DNA of 64,000 bases from an uncultured Bacteroides sp. Its GTDB lineage: Bacteria; Bacteroidota; Bacteroidia; Bacteroidales; Bacteroidaceae. The notes under the pieces were generated by a model. It was given only the letters and a program-made list of their open reading frames with translations, had not been told where the DNA came from and did not search any database. The translations under genes and the position numbers were made by a program. The stretch lies in NCBI GenBank assembly GCA_949296575.1, contig CASFPE010000035.1, forward strand, positions 232,282-296,281, written 5' to 3'. Positions 1-8,356 of this stretch are shown piece by piece; positions within the stretch are counted from its first letter, which is position 1, and every line of letters begins with the position of its first letter.

Positions 1-59
1 GATACGAAAGCCTTACGGCAGAAGAAAAGAAAAAACTGTTTGAGGCCAGCAACAAATGA
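1..59 (+). CDS. C-terminal end of an upstream protein, possibly rhomboid-family (partial)
   Basis: Reading from base 3, the frame encodes about 18 residues ending ...EEKKKLFEASNK and stops with TGA at 57-59. The stop overlaps the ATG of the next gene at 56 (ATGA overlap), which implies translational coupling and a shared operon. From memory, Bacteroidales often place rhomboid intramembrane proteases directly before this type of endonuclease/exonuclease/phosphatase gene, and a charged cytoplasmic tail of this kind would fit. That identity is inference from context only, because no catalytic part of the protein lies in the window. Confidence 0.4.
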   Translation, partial: YESLTAEEKKKLFEASNK

Positions 60-1162
60 AATTCATCAGCCATTTCTTTACCTTCATGCTCTCAACTATC
101 AACTTGTTTCTCGCCATCTTGATGGCAGCAAGTGCCTTCAGCCCATACATCGACCCAACAAAACATCCTGTACTGGCATGCTTCGGACTTACATTCCCTG
201 TATTCTTTCTTCTAAACCTGCTTTTCATTGTCTTTTGGATTTTCTTCAAAAAAAGGTATGCCTTGATTTCCCTCCTCGCATTCCTGGCCTGCGGCCATGC
301 CGTCCGCATCTGCTGTCCTTTGAACATGCACAAAGAAACACCGCCTGAAAGTTTCAAACTTCTATCATACAATGTTATGGCATTTGCCAACGACATCAAG
401 CACACTCAAGAAAGCCCTAACCCAGTATTAGCATACTTGTTGGAAAGCGATGCCGACATCATCTGCATCCAAGAATTCATCGAAGGCAGCAACAAATACC
501 AATTGCGGAAAGCCGACATCCACAAAGCGTTGAAAGACTACCCTTACAGGACCTACCAACATATCGGGACCAACACCAACGGACTGGCCTGCTATTCACG
601 CTTTCCCATCCTTTCGCAACAGCCCATCCCCTACGAAAGCCTTTACAACGGCTCTGCCATGTACCAATTAAACATCAACGGAGACACGGTGGTCATCATC
701 AACAACCACTTGGAATCTAACAAACTGACCATCCAAGACAAAAAAATATATGTAGACATGATCAAAGACCCGAAAAAGGAGAAAGTGAAAGAAGGCACGC
801 GCCTCATCATCTCCAAACTGGCACAAGCCGGAGCCATACGGGCGCAACAAGCCAAAATCATCTCGCATTTGTCCGATTCATTAAAACAAATTGGCCGCAC
901 TTTCATCATCTGCGGAGATTTCAATGACACGCCCATTTCTTACACTTACCGGAAAATATCCGAGGGCCTAAACGACGCTTTCGTGCAATCCGGCAACGGC
1001 ATGGGCATTTCTTACAACCAGAAAGGATTCTATTTCCGAATAGACAACATCCTTTTAAGCAAAAACCTGGAGGCATACCATTGTGAAGTGAACAACAGCA
1101 TCAAGGATTCCGACCATTACCCGATCCTGTGCCACATCGCCTACCGAACCAATGAACAATAA
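56..1162 (+). CDS. Endonuclease/exonuclease/phosphatase (EEP) family membrane protein
   Basis: 368 residues. The first ~85 residues hold hydrophobic segments (about 5-28, 38-62 and 68-82), so the catalytic domain is membrane anchored, probably facing the periplasm. The EEP (DNase I-like) fold signature is complete: LLSYNVMAF near 102-110, IICIQEF near 135-141, an INNHLES segment near 220, GDFND at 287-291 and SDH at 352-354. These supply the Asn, Glu, His, Asp/Asn and terminal Asp-His residues that bind metal and catalyse phosphodiester or phosphomonoester cleavage in the family. The substrate cannot be read from sequence; nuclease, phospholipase-like and phosphatase roles all occur. The start overlaps the preceding stop, so it is probably in an operon with that gene. 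A short gap separates it from the M3 peptidase downstream. Confidence 0.85.
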   Translation: MKFISHFFTFMLSTINLFLAILMAASAFSPYIDPTKHPVLACFGLTFPVFFLLNLLFIVFWIFFKKRYALISLLAFLACGHAVRICCPLNMHKETPPESFKLLSYNVMAFANDIKHTQESPNPVLAYLLESDADIICIQEFIEGSNKYQLRKADIHKALKDYPYRTYQHIGTNTNGLACYSRFPILSQQPIPYESLYNGSAMYQLNINGDTVVIINNHLESNKLTIQDKKIYVDMIKDPKKEKVKEGTRLIISKLAQAGAIRAQQAKIISHLSDSLKQIGRTFIICGDFNDTPISYTYRKISEGLNDAFVQSGNGMGISYNQKGFYFRIDNILLSKNLEAYHCEVNNSIKDSDHYPILCHIAYRTNEQ

Positions 1163-1180
1163 ACTCTTAAACCCGATATT

Positions 1181-3277
1181 ATGAACATCAAAAACATCTC
1201 ATTCATTTCATTATTAACCACAAGCCTTATGATTTGCGCATGTTCCACTAAAAACGAAACCAACCCGTTCTTTTCCGAATTCAATGCCCCTTACGGCGCA
1301 CCGCCATTCGACCAAATCAAAACAGAACACTATGAACCCGCCGTACGGAAAGGGATCGAGGAACAAAACCAAGAGATAGAACGCATCGCCAACAACCCTA
1401 AAACACCCGACTTCGACAATACTGTGGCAGCATTGGACAATAGCGGCAAAACCTTAGCAAGAGTCACCAGCGTGTTGTACAACCTTGCAAGCGCAGAAAC
1501 CAACGATTCATTGACAGCACTGTTCATGCAATTGGCGCCTGCCCTTTCCGAACATCAAGACAATGTTTACCTGAACAGCCAACTCTTCGCACGGATTGAC
1601 CATATACACGAACAAGCACAAAAAGATCCGTCCCTCCTCAACCGGGAACAGCAACGCCTGCTCGACAAATATTACAAAAACTTCATCCGGTCAGGCTCGG
1701 CCCTGCAACAGGAACAACAAGAACGATTGAAAAGCATCAACAAAAGACTATCTGAACTCTCTATCCAATATGAAAACAATGTTTTGACAGAAAACAACCG
1801 GTACCAACTCATCGTTGAAAACGAAAACGAATTAGACGGCATGCCGGAATGGGCAAAGAAAGCTGCAAAAGAAGAAGCCGCAAAAGCCGGACACGACGGC
1901 AAATGGATGTTCACCCTGCGCAGTGCGAGCTTCCTTCCTGCCATGCAATATGCCAACCGCAACATCCGAAAGCAATTATACACCGCTTACACCAATCGGT
2001 GCAACCATAACGACTCCACCGACAACAAAAACATCCTGAAAGAGATAGTCGCACTGCGATTAGAGAAAGCCCGCCTTTTGGGGTTCAGCAGCTACGCAGA
2101 CTTCATATTGGACGAGAACATGGCCAAAAACGCTGCCACCGTGAATCCATTCCTGAACCAGCTTTGGGAACATGCTTTGCCTAAAGCCAAAGAAGAAGCC
2201 CAAGAGTTGCAGGCCATCATGAACGAATCAACCCCCGGACTGCAATTAGAAGCATGGGACTGGTGGTATTACACCGAAAAACTTCGGGAAAAGAAATACA
2301 ATTTGAACGAAGACGAGCTGAAACCTTATTTCAAACTCGAAAATGTAAGAAACGGAGTTTTTGCCGTTGCCAACAAACTCTACGGCATTACTCTGAACGA
2401 AATACACAATGTCCCCGTCTATCATCCCGACGTAAAAGTGTTTGAAGTGAAGGACACAGACGGAAGTTTCTTGGGATTGTTCTATGCAGACTATTTCCCT
2501 CGCGCCGGCAAACAAAGCGGAGCTTGGATGAGCAATTACCGCGAACAAAAGGAAGGCGTGCGCCCGCTCATCTGCAATGTAGCCAGCTTCACCCCGCCTG
2601 TCGGCGACACACCTTCCCTCTTGACACTTGAAGAAGTGAAAACCATGTTCCATGAATTCGGGCATGCGCTCCATGGCATGCTTTCGCAATGCCAATACGC
2701 CGGGACATCCGGCACAAATGTCGCCCGCGATTTCGTGGAACTGCCTTCGCAAATCATGGAACATTGGGCAACAGAACCCGAAGTGTTGAAAATGTACGCC
2801 CGGCATTACCTGACCAACGAAACCATCCCCAATTCCTTAATCGAAAGAATACAGAAACAGGACACCTTCAACCAAGGATTCATGACCACAGAATTATTAG
2901 CAGCAGCCATCCTCGACATGCAACTGCACCAAACCACCGATGTTTCCGATTTAAACATCAATGCTTTCGAGCAACAAGTCATCCGGCAATTAGGACTTAT
3001 CCCGCAAATAGGGCCACGATACCGCCTCACTTATTTCACCCACATCACTGGAGGATATGCAGCCGGATATTACGGTTACTTATGGGCAAATGTGCTGGAT
3101 GCCGATGCATTCGAGATGTTCAAGGAAAATGGTTTGTTCGACCCGCAAACATCTTCTTCTTTCCGCAAAAACATCTTGGAAAAAGGCGATTCTGAAGCCC
3201 CGACGGACTTATACAGAAATTTCCGTGGCGCAATGCCTACCATAGAACCTCTGCTAAAAAATCTGGGAATGCGATGA
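1181..3277 (+). CDS. dcp: M3 family metallopeptidase, peptidyl-dipeptidase Dcp-like lipoprotein
   Basis: 698 residues, close to the ~680 of enterobacterial Dcp. The zinc site HEFGH lies at residues 491-495 and the third ligand Glu in the following DFVELPSQ segment, as in family M3 (thimet oligopeptidase/Dcp). Such enzymes remove dipeptides from the C-termini of short peptides. The N-terminus is a lipoprotein signal: a short hydrophobic stretch ending in the ICAC segment, with Cys21 (or Cys19) as the likely lipidated residue. The enzyme is therefore probably anchored in the cell envelope rather than cytoplasmic like E. coli Dcp. It follows the EEP gene by 18 bases and is probably co-transcribed. 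A strong hairpin terminator lies just after the stop. Confidence 0.93.
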   Translation: MNIKNISFISLLTTSLMICACSTKNETNPFFSEFNAPYGAPPFDQIKTEHYEPAVRKGIEEQNQEIERIANNPKTPDFDNTVAALDNSGKTLARVTSVLYNLASAETNDSLTALFMQLAPALSEHQDNVYLNSQLFARIDHIHEQAQKDPSLLNREQQRLLDKYYKNFIRSGSALQQEQQERLKSINKRLSELSIQYENNVLTENNRYQLIVENENELDGMPEWAKKAAKEEAAKAGHDGKWMFTLRSASFLPAMQYANRNIRKQLYTAYTNRCNHNDSTDNKNILKEIVALRLEKARLLGFSSYADFILDENMAKNAATVNPFLNQLWEHALPKAKEEAQELQAIMNESTPGLQLEAWDWWYYTEKLREKKYNLNEDELKPYFKLENVRNGVFAVANKLYGITLNEIHNVPVYHPDVKVFEVKDTDGSFLGLFYADYFPRAGKQSGAWMSNYREQKEGVRPLICNVASFTPPVGDTPSLLTLEEVKTMFHEFGHALHGMLSQCQYAGTSGTNVARDFVELPSQIMEHWATEPEVLKMYARHYLTNETIPNSLIERIQKQDTFNQGFMTTELLAAAILDMQLHQTTDVSDLNINAFEQQVIRQLGLIPQIGPRYRLTYFTHITGGYAAGYYGYLWANVLDADAFEMFKENGLFDPQTSSSFRKNILEKGDSEAPTDLYRNFRGAMPTIEPLLKNLGMR

Positions 3278-3288
3278 GCCGCAATTGA

Positions 3289-3339
3289 AAAACGCATTTT
3301 GGATGGCAGGAACCATGTTCGCTGTCCAAAATGCGTTTT
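3289..3339 (+). terminator. Hairpin terminator after the M3 peptidase gene
   Basis: A perfect 15-bp inverted repeat, arms 3289-3303 and 3325-3339, has a T run at the end of the right arm and an A run at the start of the left arm, so it could act in either direction. It begins 12 bases after the peptidase stop and separates that transcript from the secDF promoter. Confidence 0.8.
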
Positions 3340-3387
3340 AAGCTTCAAATATTTACCCCACTTCCTATTTAAAAATGAAAAAAAGGC

Positions 3388-3395
3388 TATATTTG
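3388..3395 (+). promoter_or_regulatory. Predicted -7 element of the secDF promoter
   Basis: TATATTTG matches the Bacteroidota -7 consensus TAnnTTTG and is followed by C. No clear TTTG lies 19 bases upstream. It is 55 bases before the secDF ATG and is the only such motif in the gap. Confidence 0.55.
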
Positions 3396-3450
3396 CAGCC
3401 TTGTAGCGAATTGCATCTAATTAAACATGTAATATAAATTTCGTAGTAAA

Positions 3451-6400
3451 ATGCAAAACAAAGGATTTGTAAAAGTTTTTGCGGTACTGCTCACGCTGGT
3501 ATGCGTGTTTTACCTGTCCTTCTCGTTCGTGACCCGTTACCACATGAACAAAGCGAAGGAAGACCCTCAGGGAGAAACACACTACTTGGATTCAGTAATG
3601 AATGAAAAAGTATGGTTAGGCAGCTACACGCTCAAACAATGTCGTGAGATGGAAATTGGTCTGGGTCTTGACCTTAAAGGTGGTATGAACGTGATTCTTG
3701 AAGTTTCCGTGCCGGATGTCGTCAGGGCATTAGCCGACCACAAGACCGACGAAGCTTTCAACAAAGCGCTCAATGCTGCCGCCTTGCAGCAAACCACCAG
3801 CCAAGAAGATTTCATCACCCTCTTTATCAACGAATACCACAAAGAGGCACCGGGTGCGAAACTTGCTGAATTGTTTGCCACCCAACAGCTGAAAGACAAG
3901 ATCAACCAGCAAACTTCAGACCAAGATGTTGAGAAGGTGCTTCGTGAAGAAGTAAAAGCCGCTGTCGAGAATTCTTACAACGTGTTGCGCACACGTATCG
4001 ACCGTTTCGGCGTGGTGCAGCCCAATATCCAAACTCTGGAAGACCGGATGGGACGCATCATGATTGAACTTCCGGGCATCAAAGAGCCGGAACGCGTCAG
4101 GAAATTGCTGCAAGGTTCCGCCAACCTCGAGTTTTGGGAGACTTATTCTGCCAGCGAAGTGCTGCCGTTCCTGTCTGTAGCCGACAACAAGTTGCGCACC
4201 ATTTTGGAGGCCAACGATTCCACAGCCACCGAACCAGAAGCAAAAGAAGAAGAAGTTTTGGCAGAAGCACCGGCCATGAACGCCACCGACAGCCTTGCCG
4301 CAGTATTGAAAGGCGAAGAAGCGACCGTTGACCAAAACGCTTTGGCCGAACAAGCCAAAAAGGAACATCCGCTTGCTTCCATCCTGCAATTCAACACATC
4401 CGGCGCAGGCCCTGTCATCGGTTATGCGCATTACACGGATACGACGGCCATCAACCGCTATCTTGCCATGAAAGAAATCAAAGCCGAACTGCCGCACGAC
4501 CTGCAACTGAAATGGGGCGTAAAAGCAGCCGAGTTCGACAAGAAAGCGCAGATATTTGAATTGTATGCCATCCGCGTCACCGAGCGCAACGGGAAAGCAC
4601 CGCTGGAAGGCGACGTAGTGGTCAGCGCAAGCGATGATTATGACCAATATGGCAAACCATCCGTCAGCATGTCCATGAACTCTGACGGCGCACGCCGTTG
4701 GGCATTGCTCACCAAACAGAATATCGGCAAGTCCATTGCCATTGTGCTGGACGGCTATGTTTATTCCGCACCGAACGTCATCAACGAAATCACCGGCGGA
4801 AACTCGCAAATCACCGGCAACTTCACGCCGGAAGAAGCAAAAGACTTGGCCAATGTGTTGCGGTCCGGCAAGATGCCTGCCCCGGCACACATCGTGCAGG
4901 AAGACATCATCGGCCCCTCTCTCGGGCAGGCATCCATCAATCAAGGCATCGTGTCGTTCATCGTGGCATTGATTCTTTTGATGGTTTACATGTGCGCCCT
5001 GTACGGGTTCATCCCCGGAATGGTTGCCAACTTTGCGCTGATTGTCAACTTCTTCTTCACATTGGGCATCCTGACTTCATTCCAAGCTGCGCTCACCATG
5101 TCCGGCATTGCCGGTATCGTGTTGTCATTAGGCATGGCCGTCGATGCCAACGTGTTGATTTATGAACGCACCAAGGAGGAACTGCGGGCAGGAAAAACCG
5201 TGAAAGCCGCACTGAAAGACGGTTACACCAACGCATTCTCTGCCATCTTCGACTCCAACTTGACCTCTATCATCACCGGTGTCATCCTGTTCTACTTCGG
5301 CACAGGCCCCATCCGCGGTTTTGCCACCACGCTGATCATCGGTATCCTCTGCTCGTTCTTCACGGCAGTGTTCCTTACCCGCTTGGTTTACGAACACTTC
5401 ATGAACAAAGACAAGTGGCTGAACCTGACGTTCGTCACCCCGTTCTCCAAAAAGTTCTTCGTAAGCCCGCACTTCAACTTCATGGGACACAACAAGAAAT
5501 ACTTCCTCATCTTGGGAGCCGTTCTTGCCATCTGTTTCATCTCGTTCGGCGTGCGCGGGCTGAGCAAAGGCATCGACTTCACGGGCGGACGCAACTTTGT
5601 GGTGCAGTTCGAGAACCATGTGCAACCGGAACAAGTGGAACAATTGCTGGTGGATGAATTGGACAAGATGACCGATGAAAGGGTCGCAGTATCCGCCATC
5701 GCTTTGGGAACGGACGGAAAGACCATCCGCATCAGCACCAACTACCGCATCCATGAGAACTCGCAAACGGTAGATGCCGAAATCGAGGAATTCCTCTACA
5801 ATGCATTGAAGCCGTTGCTCACGGACAACATTCCTTTGGAAGTGTTCATCGACCGCGACAATTACACGGGCGGAAGCATCATCAGTTCGCAGAAAGTGGG
5901 TCCGAGCGTGGCCGACGACATTACGGTTTCCGCCATTTGGTCTGTCATTCTCTCGCTGATTGCCATTGGCTTGTACATCTTGGCGCGTTTCCGCAACATC
6001 GCGTTCAGTATCGGTTCCGTGGCAGCATTGACGACCGATGCCCTGCTCATCATCGGAGCTTACTCGTTGTTCTGGGGCATCCTGCCGTTCTCCATGGAAA
6101 TCGACCAGACATTCATCGGCGCCATCCTGACGGCCATCGGATACTCCATCAACGACAAAGTGGTCATCTTCGACCGTGTACGCGAATTCTTGCACCTCTA
6201 TCCCAAGCGCAACCGCAAGCAACTGTTCAATGATTCTTTGAACACCACCTTGTCGCGTACGTTGAACACAGGAACCAGCACGTTGATCGTGTTGCTGTGT
6301 ATCTTCTTCCTTGGCGGCGAGTCCATCCGGAGTTTCTCGTTTGCCATGATATTAGGCGTGGTCATCGGCACGTTCTCATCCCTGTTCGTGGCTTCTCCTA

Positions 6401-6495
6401 TCGCATTCCTGCTCATCAGCAAGAAAGGCGAAAAGCCAGCTTCCGAACCGGCGGTGGCTACCGGAAAAACCGTCACGGCCAACGCCAATGCTTAA
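3451..6495 (+). CDS. secDF: Protein translocase subunit SecDF (SecD-SecF fusion)
   Basis: 1014 residues joining SecD and SecF in one chain, as usual in Bacteroidota. SecDF pulls exported proteins across the inner membrane using the proton motive force. Visible features: first transmembrane helix about residues 8-28; SecD motif GLDLKGG near 72-78; the membrane motif with AVDAN at 563-567, whose Asp is implicated in proton conduction; the second-half GIDFTGGRNFVV motif from residue 707, which opens SecF; and the SecF membrane block with an SINDKVVIFDR segment near 905. An Ala/Glu-rich stretch near residues 255-300 is probably a lineage-specific insertion in the periplasmic P1 region. The ATG at 3451 directly precedes a basic then hydrophobic start. 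It is transcribed alone and ends at an intrinsic terminator. Confidence 0.97.
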   Translation: MQNKGFVKVFAVLLTLVCVFYLSFSFVTRYHMNKAKEDPQGETHYLDSVMNEKVWLGSYTLKQCREMEIGLGLDLKGGMNVILEVSVPDVVRALADHKTDEAFNKALNAAALQQTTSQEDFITLFINEYHKEAPGAKLAELFATQQLKDKINQQTSDQDVEKVLREEVKAAVENSYNVLRTRIDRFGVVQPNIQTLEDRMGRIMIELPGIKEPERVRKLLQGSANLEFWETYSASEVLPFLSVADNKLRTILEANDSTATEPEAKEEEVLAEAPAMNATDSLAAVLKGEEATVDQNALAEQAKKEHPLASILQFNTSGAGPVIGYAHYTDTTAINRYLAMKEIKAELPHDLQLKWGVKAAEFDKKAQIFELYAIRVTERNGKAPLEGDVVVSASDDYDQYGKPSVSMSMNSDGARRWALLTKQNIGKSIAIVLDGYVYSAPNVINEITGGNSQITGNFTPEEAKDLANVLRSGKMPAPAHIVQEDIIGPSLGQASINQGIVSFIVALILLMVYMCALYGFIPGMVANFALIVNFFFTLGILTSFQAALTMSGIAGIVLSLGMAVDANVLIYERTKEELRAGKTVKAALKDGYTNAFSAIFDSNLTSIITGVILFYFGTGPIRGFATTLIIGILCSFFTAVFLTRLVYEHFMNKDKWLNLTFVTPFSKKFFVSPHFNFMGHNKKYFLILGAVLAICFISFGVRGLSKGIDFTGGRNFVVQFENHVQPEQVEQLLVDELDKMTDERVAVSAIALGTDGKTIRISTNYRIHENSQTVDAEIEEFLYNALKPLLTDNIPLEVFIDRDNYTGGSIISSQKVGPSVADDITVSAIWSVILSLIAIGLYILARFRNIAFSIGSVAALTTDALLIIGAYSLFWGILPFSMEIDQTFIGAILTAIGYSINDKVVIFDRVREFLHLYPKRNRKQLFNDSLNTTLSRTLNTGTSTLIVLLCIFFLGGESIRSFSFAMILGVVIGTFSSLFVASPIAFLLISKKGEKPASEPAVATGKTVTANANA

Positions 6496-6521
6496 AAAGA
6501 CATCCCGCAAGGGACAAAAAA

Positions 6522-6551
6522 AGCAGCAGAGCTTTCTCTGCTGCTTTTTTT
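6522..6551 (+). terminator. Intrinsic terminator of secDF
   Basis: A perfect 10-bp stem (6522-6531 with 6536-6545) has a four-base loop and is followed by six or more T. An A run on the left side means it can also stop the convergent rubredoxin transcript. Confidence 0.9.
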
Positions 6552-6570
6552 ATGCGTGAAAGGGAAACGC

Positions 6571-6735
6571 TCAATCCTCCGAAGGTTCAAAATCTTCTTT
6601 CCCTACTCCGCAAAGAGGGCAAACCCAATCTTCCGGAATATCCTCGAAAGCGGTTCCCGGGGCAATCCCTGATTCCGGGTCTCCCTTTGCCGGGTCATAC
6701 ACATACCCGCACACAGTGCAAACATACTTTTTCAT
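6571..6735 (-). CDS. Rubredoxin
   Basis: A small gene of 54 codons reading [15 protein letters not shown]... to ...[18 protein letters not shown]. The two knuckles CxxCG (Cys6, Cys9) and CPLCG (Cys39, Cys42) bind one iron, and the length (52-55 residues) is typical of rubredoxin. These proteins carry single electrons in anaerobes, for example to oxygen or peroxide reductases. It begins 42 bases after the sirtuin stop on the same strand and has no promoter motif of its own that I can see, so it is probably co-transcribed with the sirtuin. The start has the usual MKKYVC sequence, so it is secure. Confidence 0.95.
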   Translation of the reverse strand: MKKYVCTVCGYVYDPAKGDPESGIAPGTAFEDIPEDWVCPLCGVGKEDFEPSED

Positions 6736-6777
6736 AATCTATCGCATTATTAAATTAAACATGAAAGCGCATGCGTT

Positions 6778-7497
6778 TCATTGCACGAAACGCTTGTCGC
6801 CCAACAATATCTCCCTCAATTCATCCATTCCCTCTGAAGCGCCCTTGCGGATGACTGTCACCCGGCATCCCGAAGGCACAACCACCTCGTTCGGGTCAAT
6901 CAGATAAGCGGGCGTTCCCGGGCGGACATAGTGCAACAAACCGGCTGCCGGGTAAACATTCAGCGAAGTGCCCACCACCACGAAGCAATCGGCTGCCATC
7001 ACGGTCTCTGCCGCCACCTCTATGTTGGGGACAGGCTCCCCGAACCACACGATGAACGGGCGCAACTGCGAGCCGTCGCCTGCCAAGTCGCCCATCTTCA
7101 CTTCATAAGCTTCCGGCTTCAGTTCCTTGATGTAACGGGCATCGTTCGGGTCGCGGCTCGAACAAACCTTGGTCAACTCCCCGTGCAGATGGATGACTTT
7201 CGTGCTGCCTGCCCGTTCATGCAGGTTGTCCACATTCTGCGTCACCACCGTCACATCCATGAACTGCTCCAGCCCGGCAATCACTTCATGCCCATGGTTC
7301 GGCTTCACATCCAGCAATTGCTTCCTCCGTTCGTTATAAAAACGAATGACCAACTCCGGGTCACGGGCATAACCTTCCGGCGTGGCCACTTGCTCCACCG
7401 GATAACGTTCCCACAATCCGCCGGCATCGCGGAAAGTGCTGATGCCGCTTTCCGCGCTCATCCCAGCACCGGTCAGTACAACTAATTTCTTTCTCAT
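6778..7497 (-). CDS. cobB: Sirtuin-type NAD-dependent protein deacylase (CobB-like)
   Basis: 239 residues. Sir2 motifs are clear: the NAD-binding LTGAGMSAESGISTFRD at 8-24, TQNVDNLH at 86-93, catalytic His105 in HLHGEL, and GTSLNVYPAAGL near the C-terminus. Tyr54 and Arg57 in the RFYNERR segment match the Y-x-x-R pair that lets class III sirtuins (CobB, SIRT5) accept acidic acyl groups, so desuccinylation or demalonylation is plausible. The usual four zinc cysteines are missing: the segment between HGEL and FIVWFGE is about 35 residues and contains only Cys112. This looks like a zinc-less subgroup rather than damage, since all NAD motifs are intact. It is transcribed with rubredoxin downstream from a promoter inside a short dispersed repeat. 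Confidence 0.93.
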   Translation of the reverse strand: MRKKLVVLTGAGMSAESGISTFRDAGGLWERYPVEQVATPEGYARDPELVIRFYNERRKQLLDVKPNHGHEVIAGLEQFMDVTVVTQNVDNLHERAGSTKVIHLHGELTKVCSSRDPNDARYIKELKPEAYEVKMGDLAGDGSQLRPFIVWFGEPVPNIEVAAETVMAADCFVVVGTSLNVYPAAGLLHYVRPGTPAYLIDPNEVVVPSGCRVTVIRKGASEGMDELREILLGDKRFVQ

Positions 7498-7533
7498 GGC
7501 AAAAACCTTTTAATGTTCCCGCAAAGCGTAGAG

Positions 7534-7619
7534 GCAAATATAGTGAAAGGTGAGTGCAGAAACAAGTGAAAACGTCGTTTGCCACTTGCCTTTTCCGAAC
7601 CGCATCCTATATTCGCGAA
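7534..7619. repeat. 86-bp dispersed repeat, copy A, with promoter for the sirtuin gene
   Basis: The two ends of this segment are nearly identical to those of 63774-63860, while the middles differ. The ends form an imperfect terminal inverted repeat: GCAAATATAG at the left, and GCGAATATAG reading inward from the right. The left end contains, on the minus strand, a -7 element TATATTTG (7535-7542) correctly placed for the sirtuin gene, with a weak TTG-containing -33 about 20 bases away. Another partial copy of the end sequence, GCAAATATAATA, starts at 7621. Confidence 0.75.
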
Positions 7620-7674
7620 AGCAAATATAATAAAAATTAAAACGGCAAAGCCACATCCATTCAAATAAAAAGCC

Positions 7675-7682
7675 TATTTTTG
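7675..7682 (+). promoter_or_regulatory. Predicted -7 element for the FKBP gene pair
   Basis: TATTTTTG fits TAnnTTTG and lies 71 bases before the first FKBP ATG. No good -33 element is seen, so this is tentative. Confidence 0.4.
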
Positions 7683-7753
7683 TGCGTTTCAAAAAAAGGC
7701 AGACTTTTATCTGCCTGTAACAAAGCGACTTTAAAACCATATTCAACAACAGA

Positions 7754-8341
7754 ATGGACAAATTCAGTTATGCTATCGGCCTGGGCATCGGCCAAAACTT
7801 ATGGAGCATGGGAGCAAGAGGCCTCCAAGTAGACGACTTCGCGCAAGCCGTAAAAGATGTATTGGAAGGCAACCCCACGGCCATCACCCACAAAGAGGCG
7901 CGCGACATCGTGAACAAATACTTTGAAGAAATGGAAAGCAAGGTGAACGCCGAAAACCAAGAAAAGGGCAAAGCGTTCCTGGAAGAAAACAAGAAAAACC
8001 CTGCCATCCACACATTGCCCAGCGGATTGCAATACGAAGTGCTGAAAGAAGGCAACGGGAAGAAACCCAAAATCACCGACAAGGTGAAATGCCATTATGA
8101 AGGGACATTGATTGACGGGACGCTGTTCGACAGTTCCATCCGGCGCGGGCAACCGGCGGTGTTCGGCGTGAACCAAGTCATCCCCGGATGGACCGAAGCC
8201 TTGCAACGGATGGGCGAAGGCGCGAAATGGCGCTTGTACATCCCAGCCGAGTTGGGCTACGGAGCGCAAGGAGCCGGCGAAATGATCCCGCCGCACAGCA
8301 CGCTGATTTTTGACGTGGAACTAATTGAAGTATTACAATAA
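7754..8341 (+). CDS. FKBP-type peptidyl-prolyl cis-trans isomerase, FklB/FkpA-like
   Basis: 195 residues without a signal peptide, so cytoplasmic as read. Residues 1-90 resemble the helical dimerisation domain of FkpA/FklB proteins (MDKFSYAIGLGIGQN start), and residues about 93-195 form the FKBP domain with VKCHYEGTLIDGTLFDSS, the VIPGW hydrophobic-pocket motif and the LIFDVELIEV final strand. Proteins of this family catalyse proline isomerisation and act as folding chaperones. The stop is 15 bases before the second FKBP gene, so both are in one operon. The paired cytoplasmic and lipoprotein forms suggest duplication, with folding service on both sides of the inner membrane. Confidence 0.93.
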   Translation: MDKFSYAIGLGIGQNLWSMGARGLQVDDFAQAVKDVLEGNPTAITHKEARDIVNKYFEEMESKVNAENQEKGKAFLEENKKNPAIHTLPSGLQYEVLKEGNGKKPKITDKVKCHYEGTLIDGTLFDSSIRRGQPAVFGVNQVIPGWTEALQRMGEGAKWRLYIPAELGYGAQGAGEMIPPHSTLIFDVELIEVLQ

Positions 8342-8356
8342 AAACATTTTAAACAA

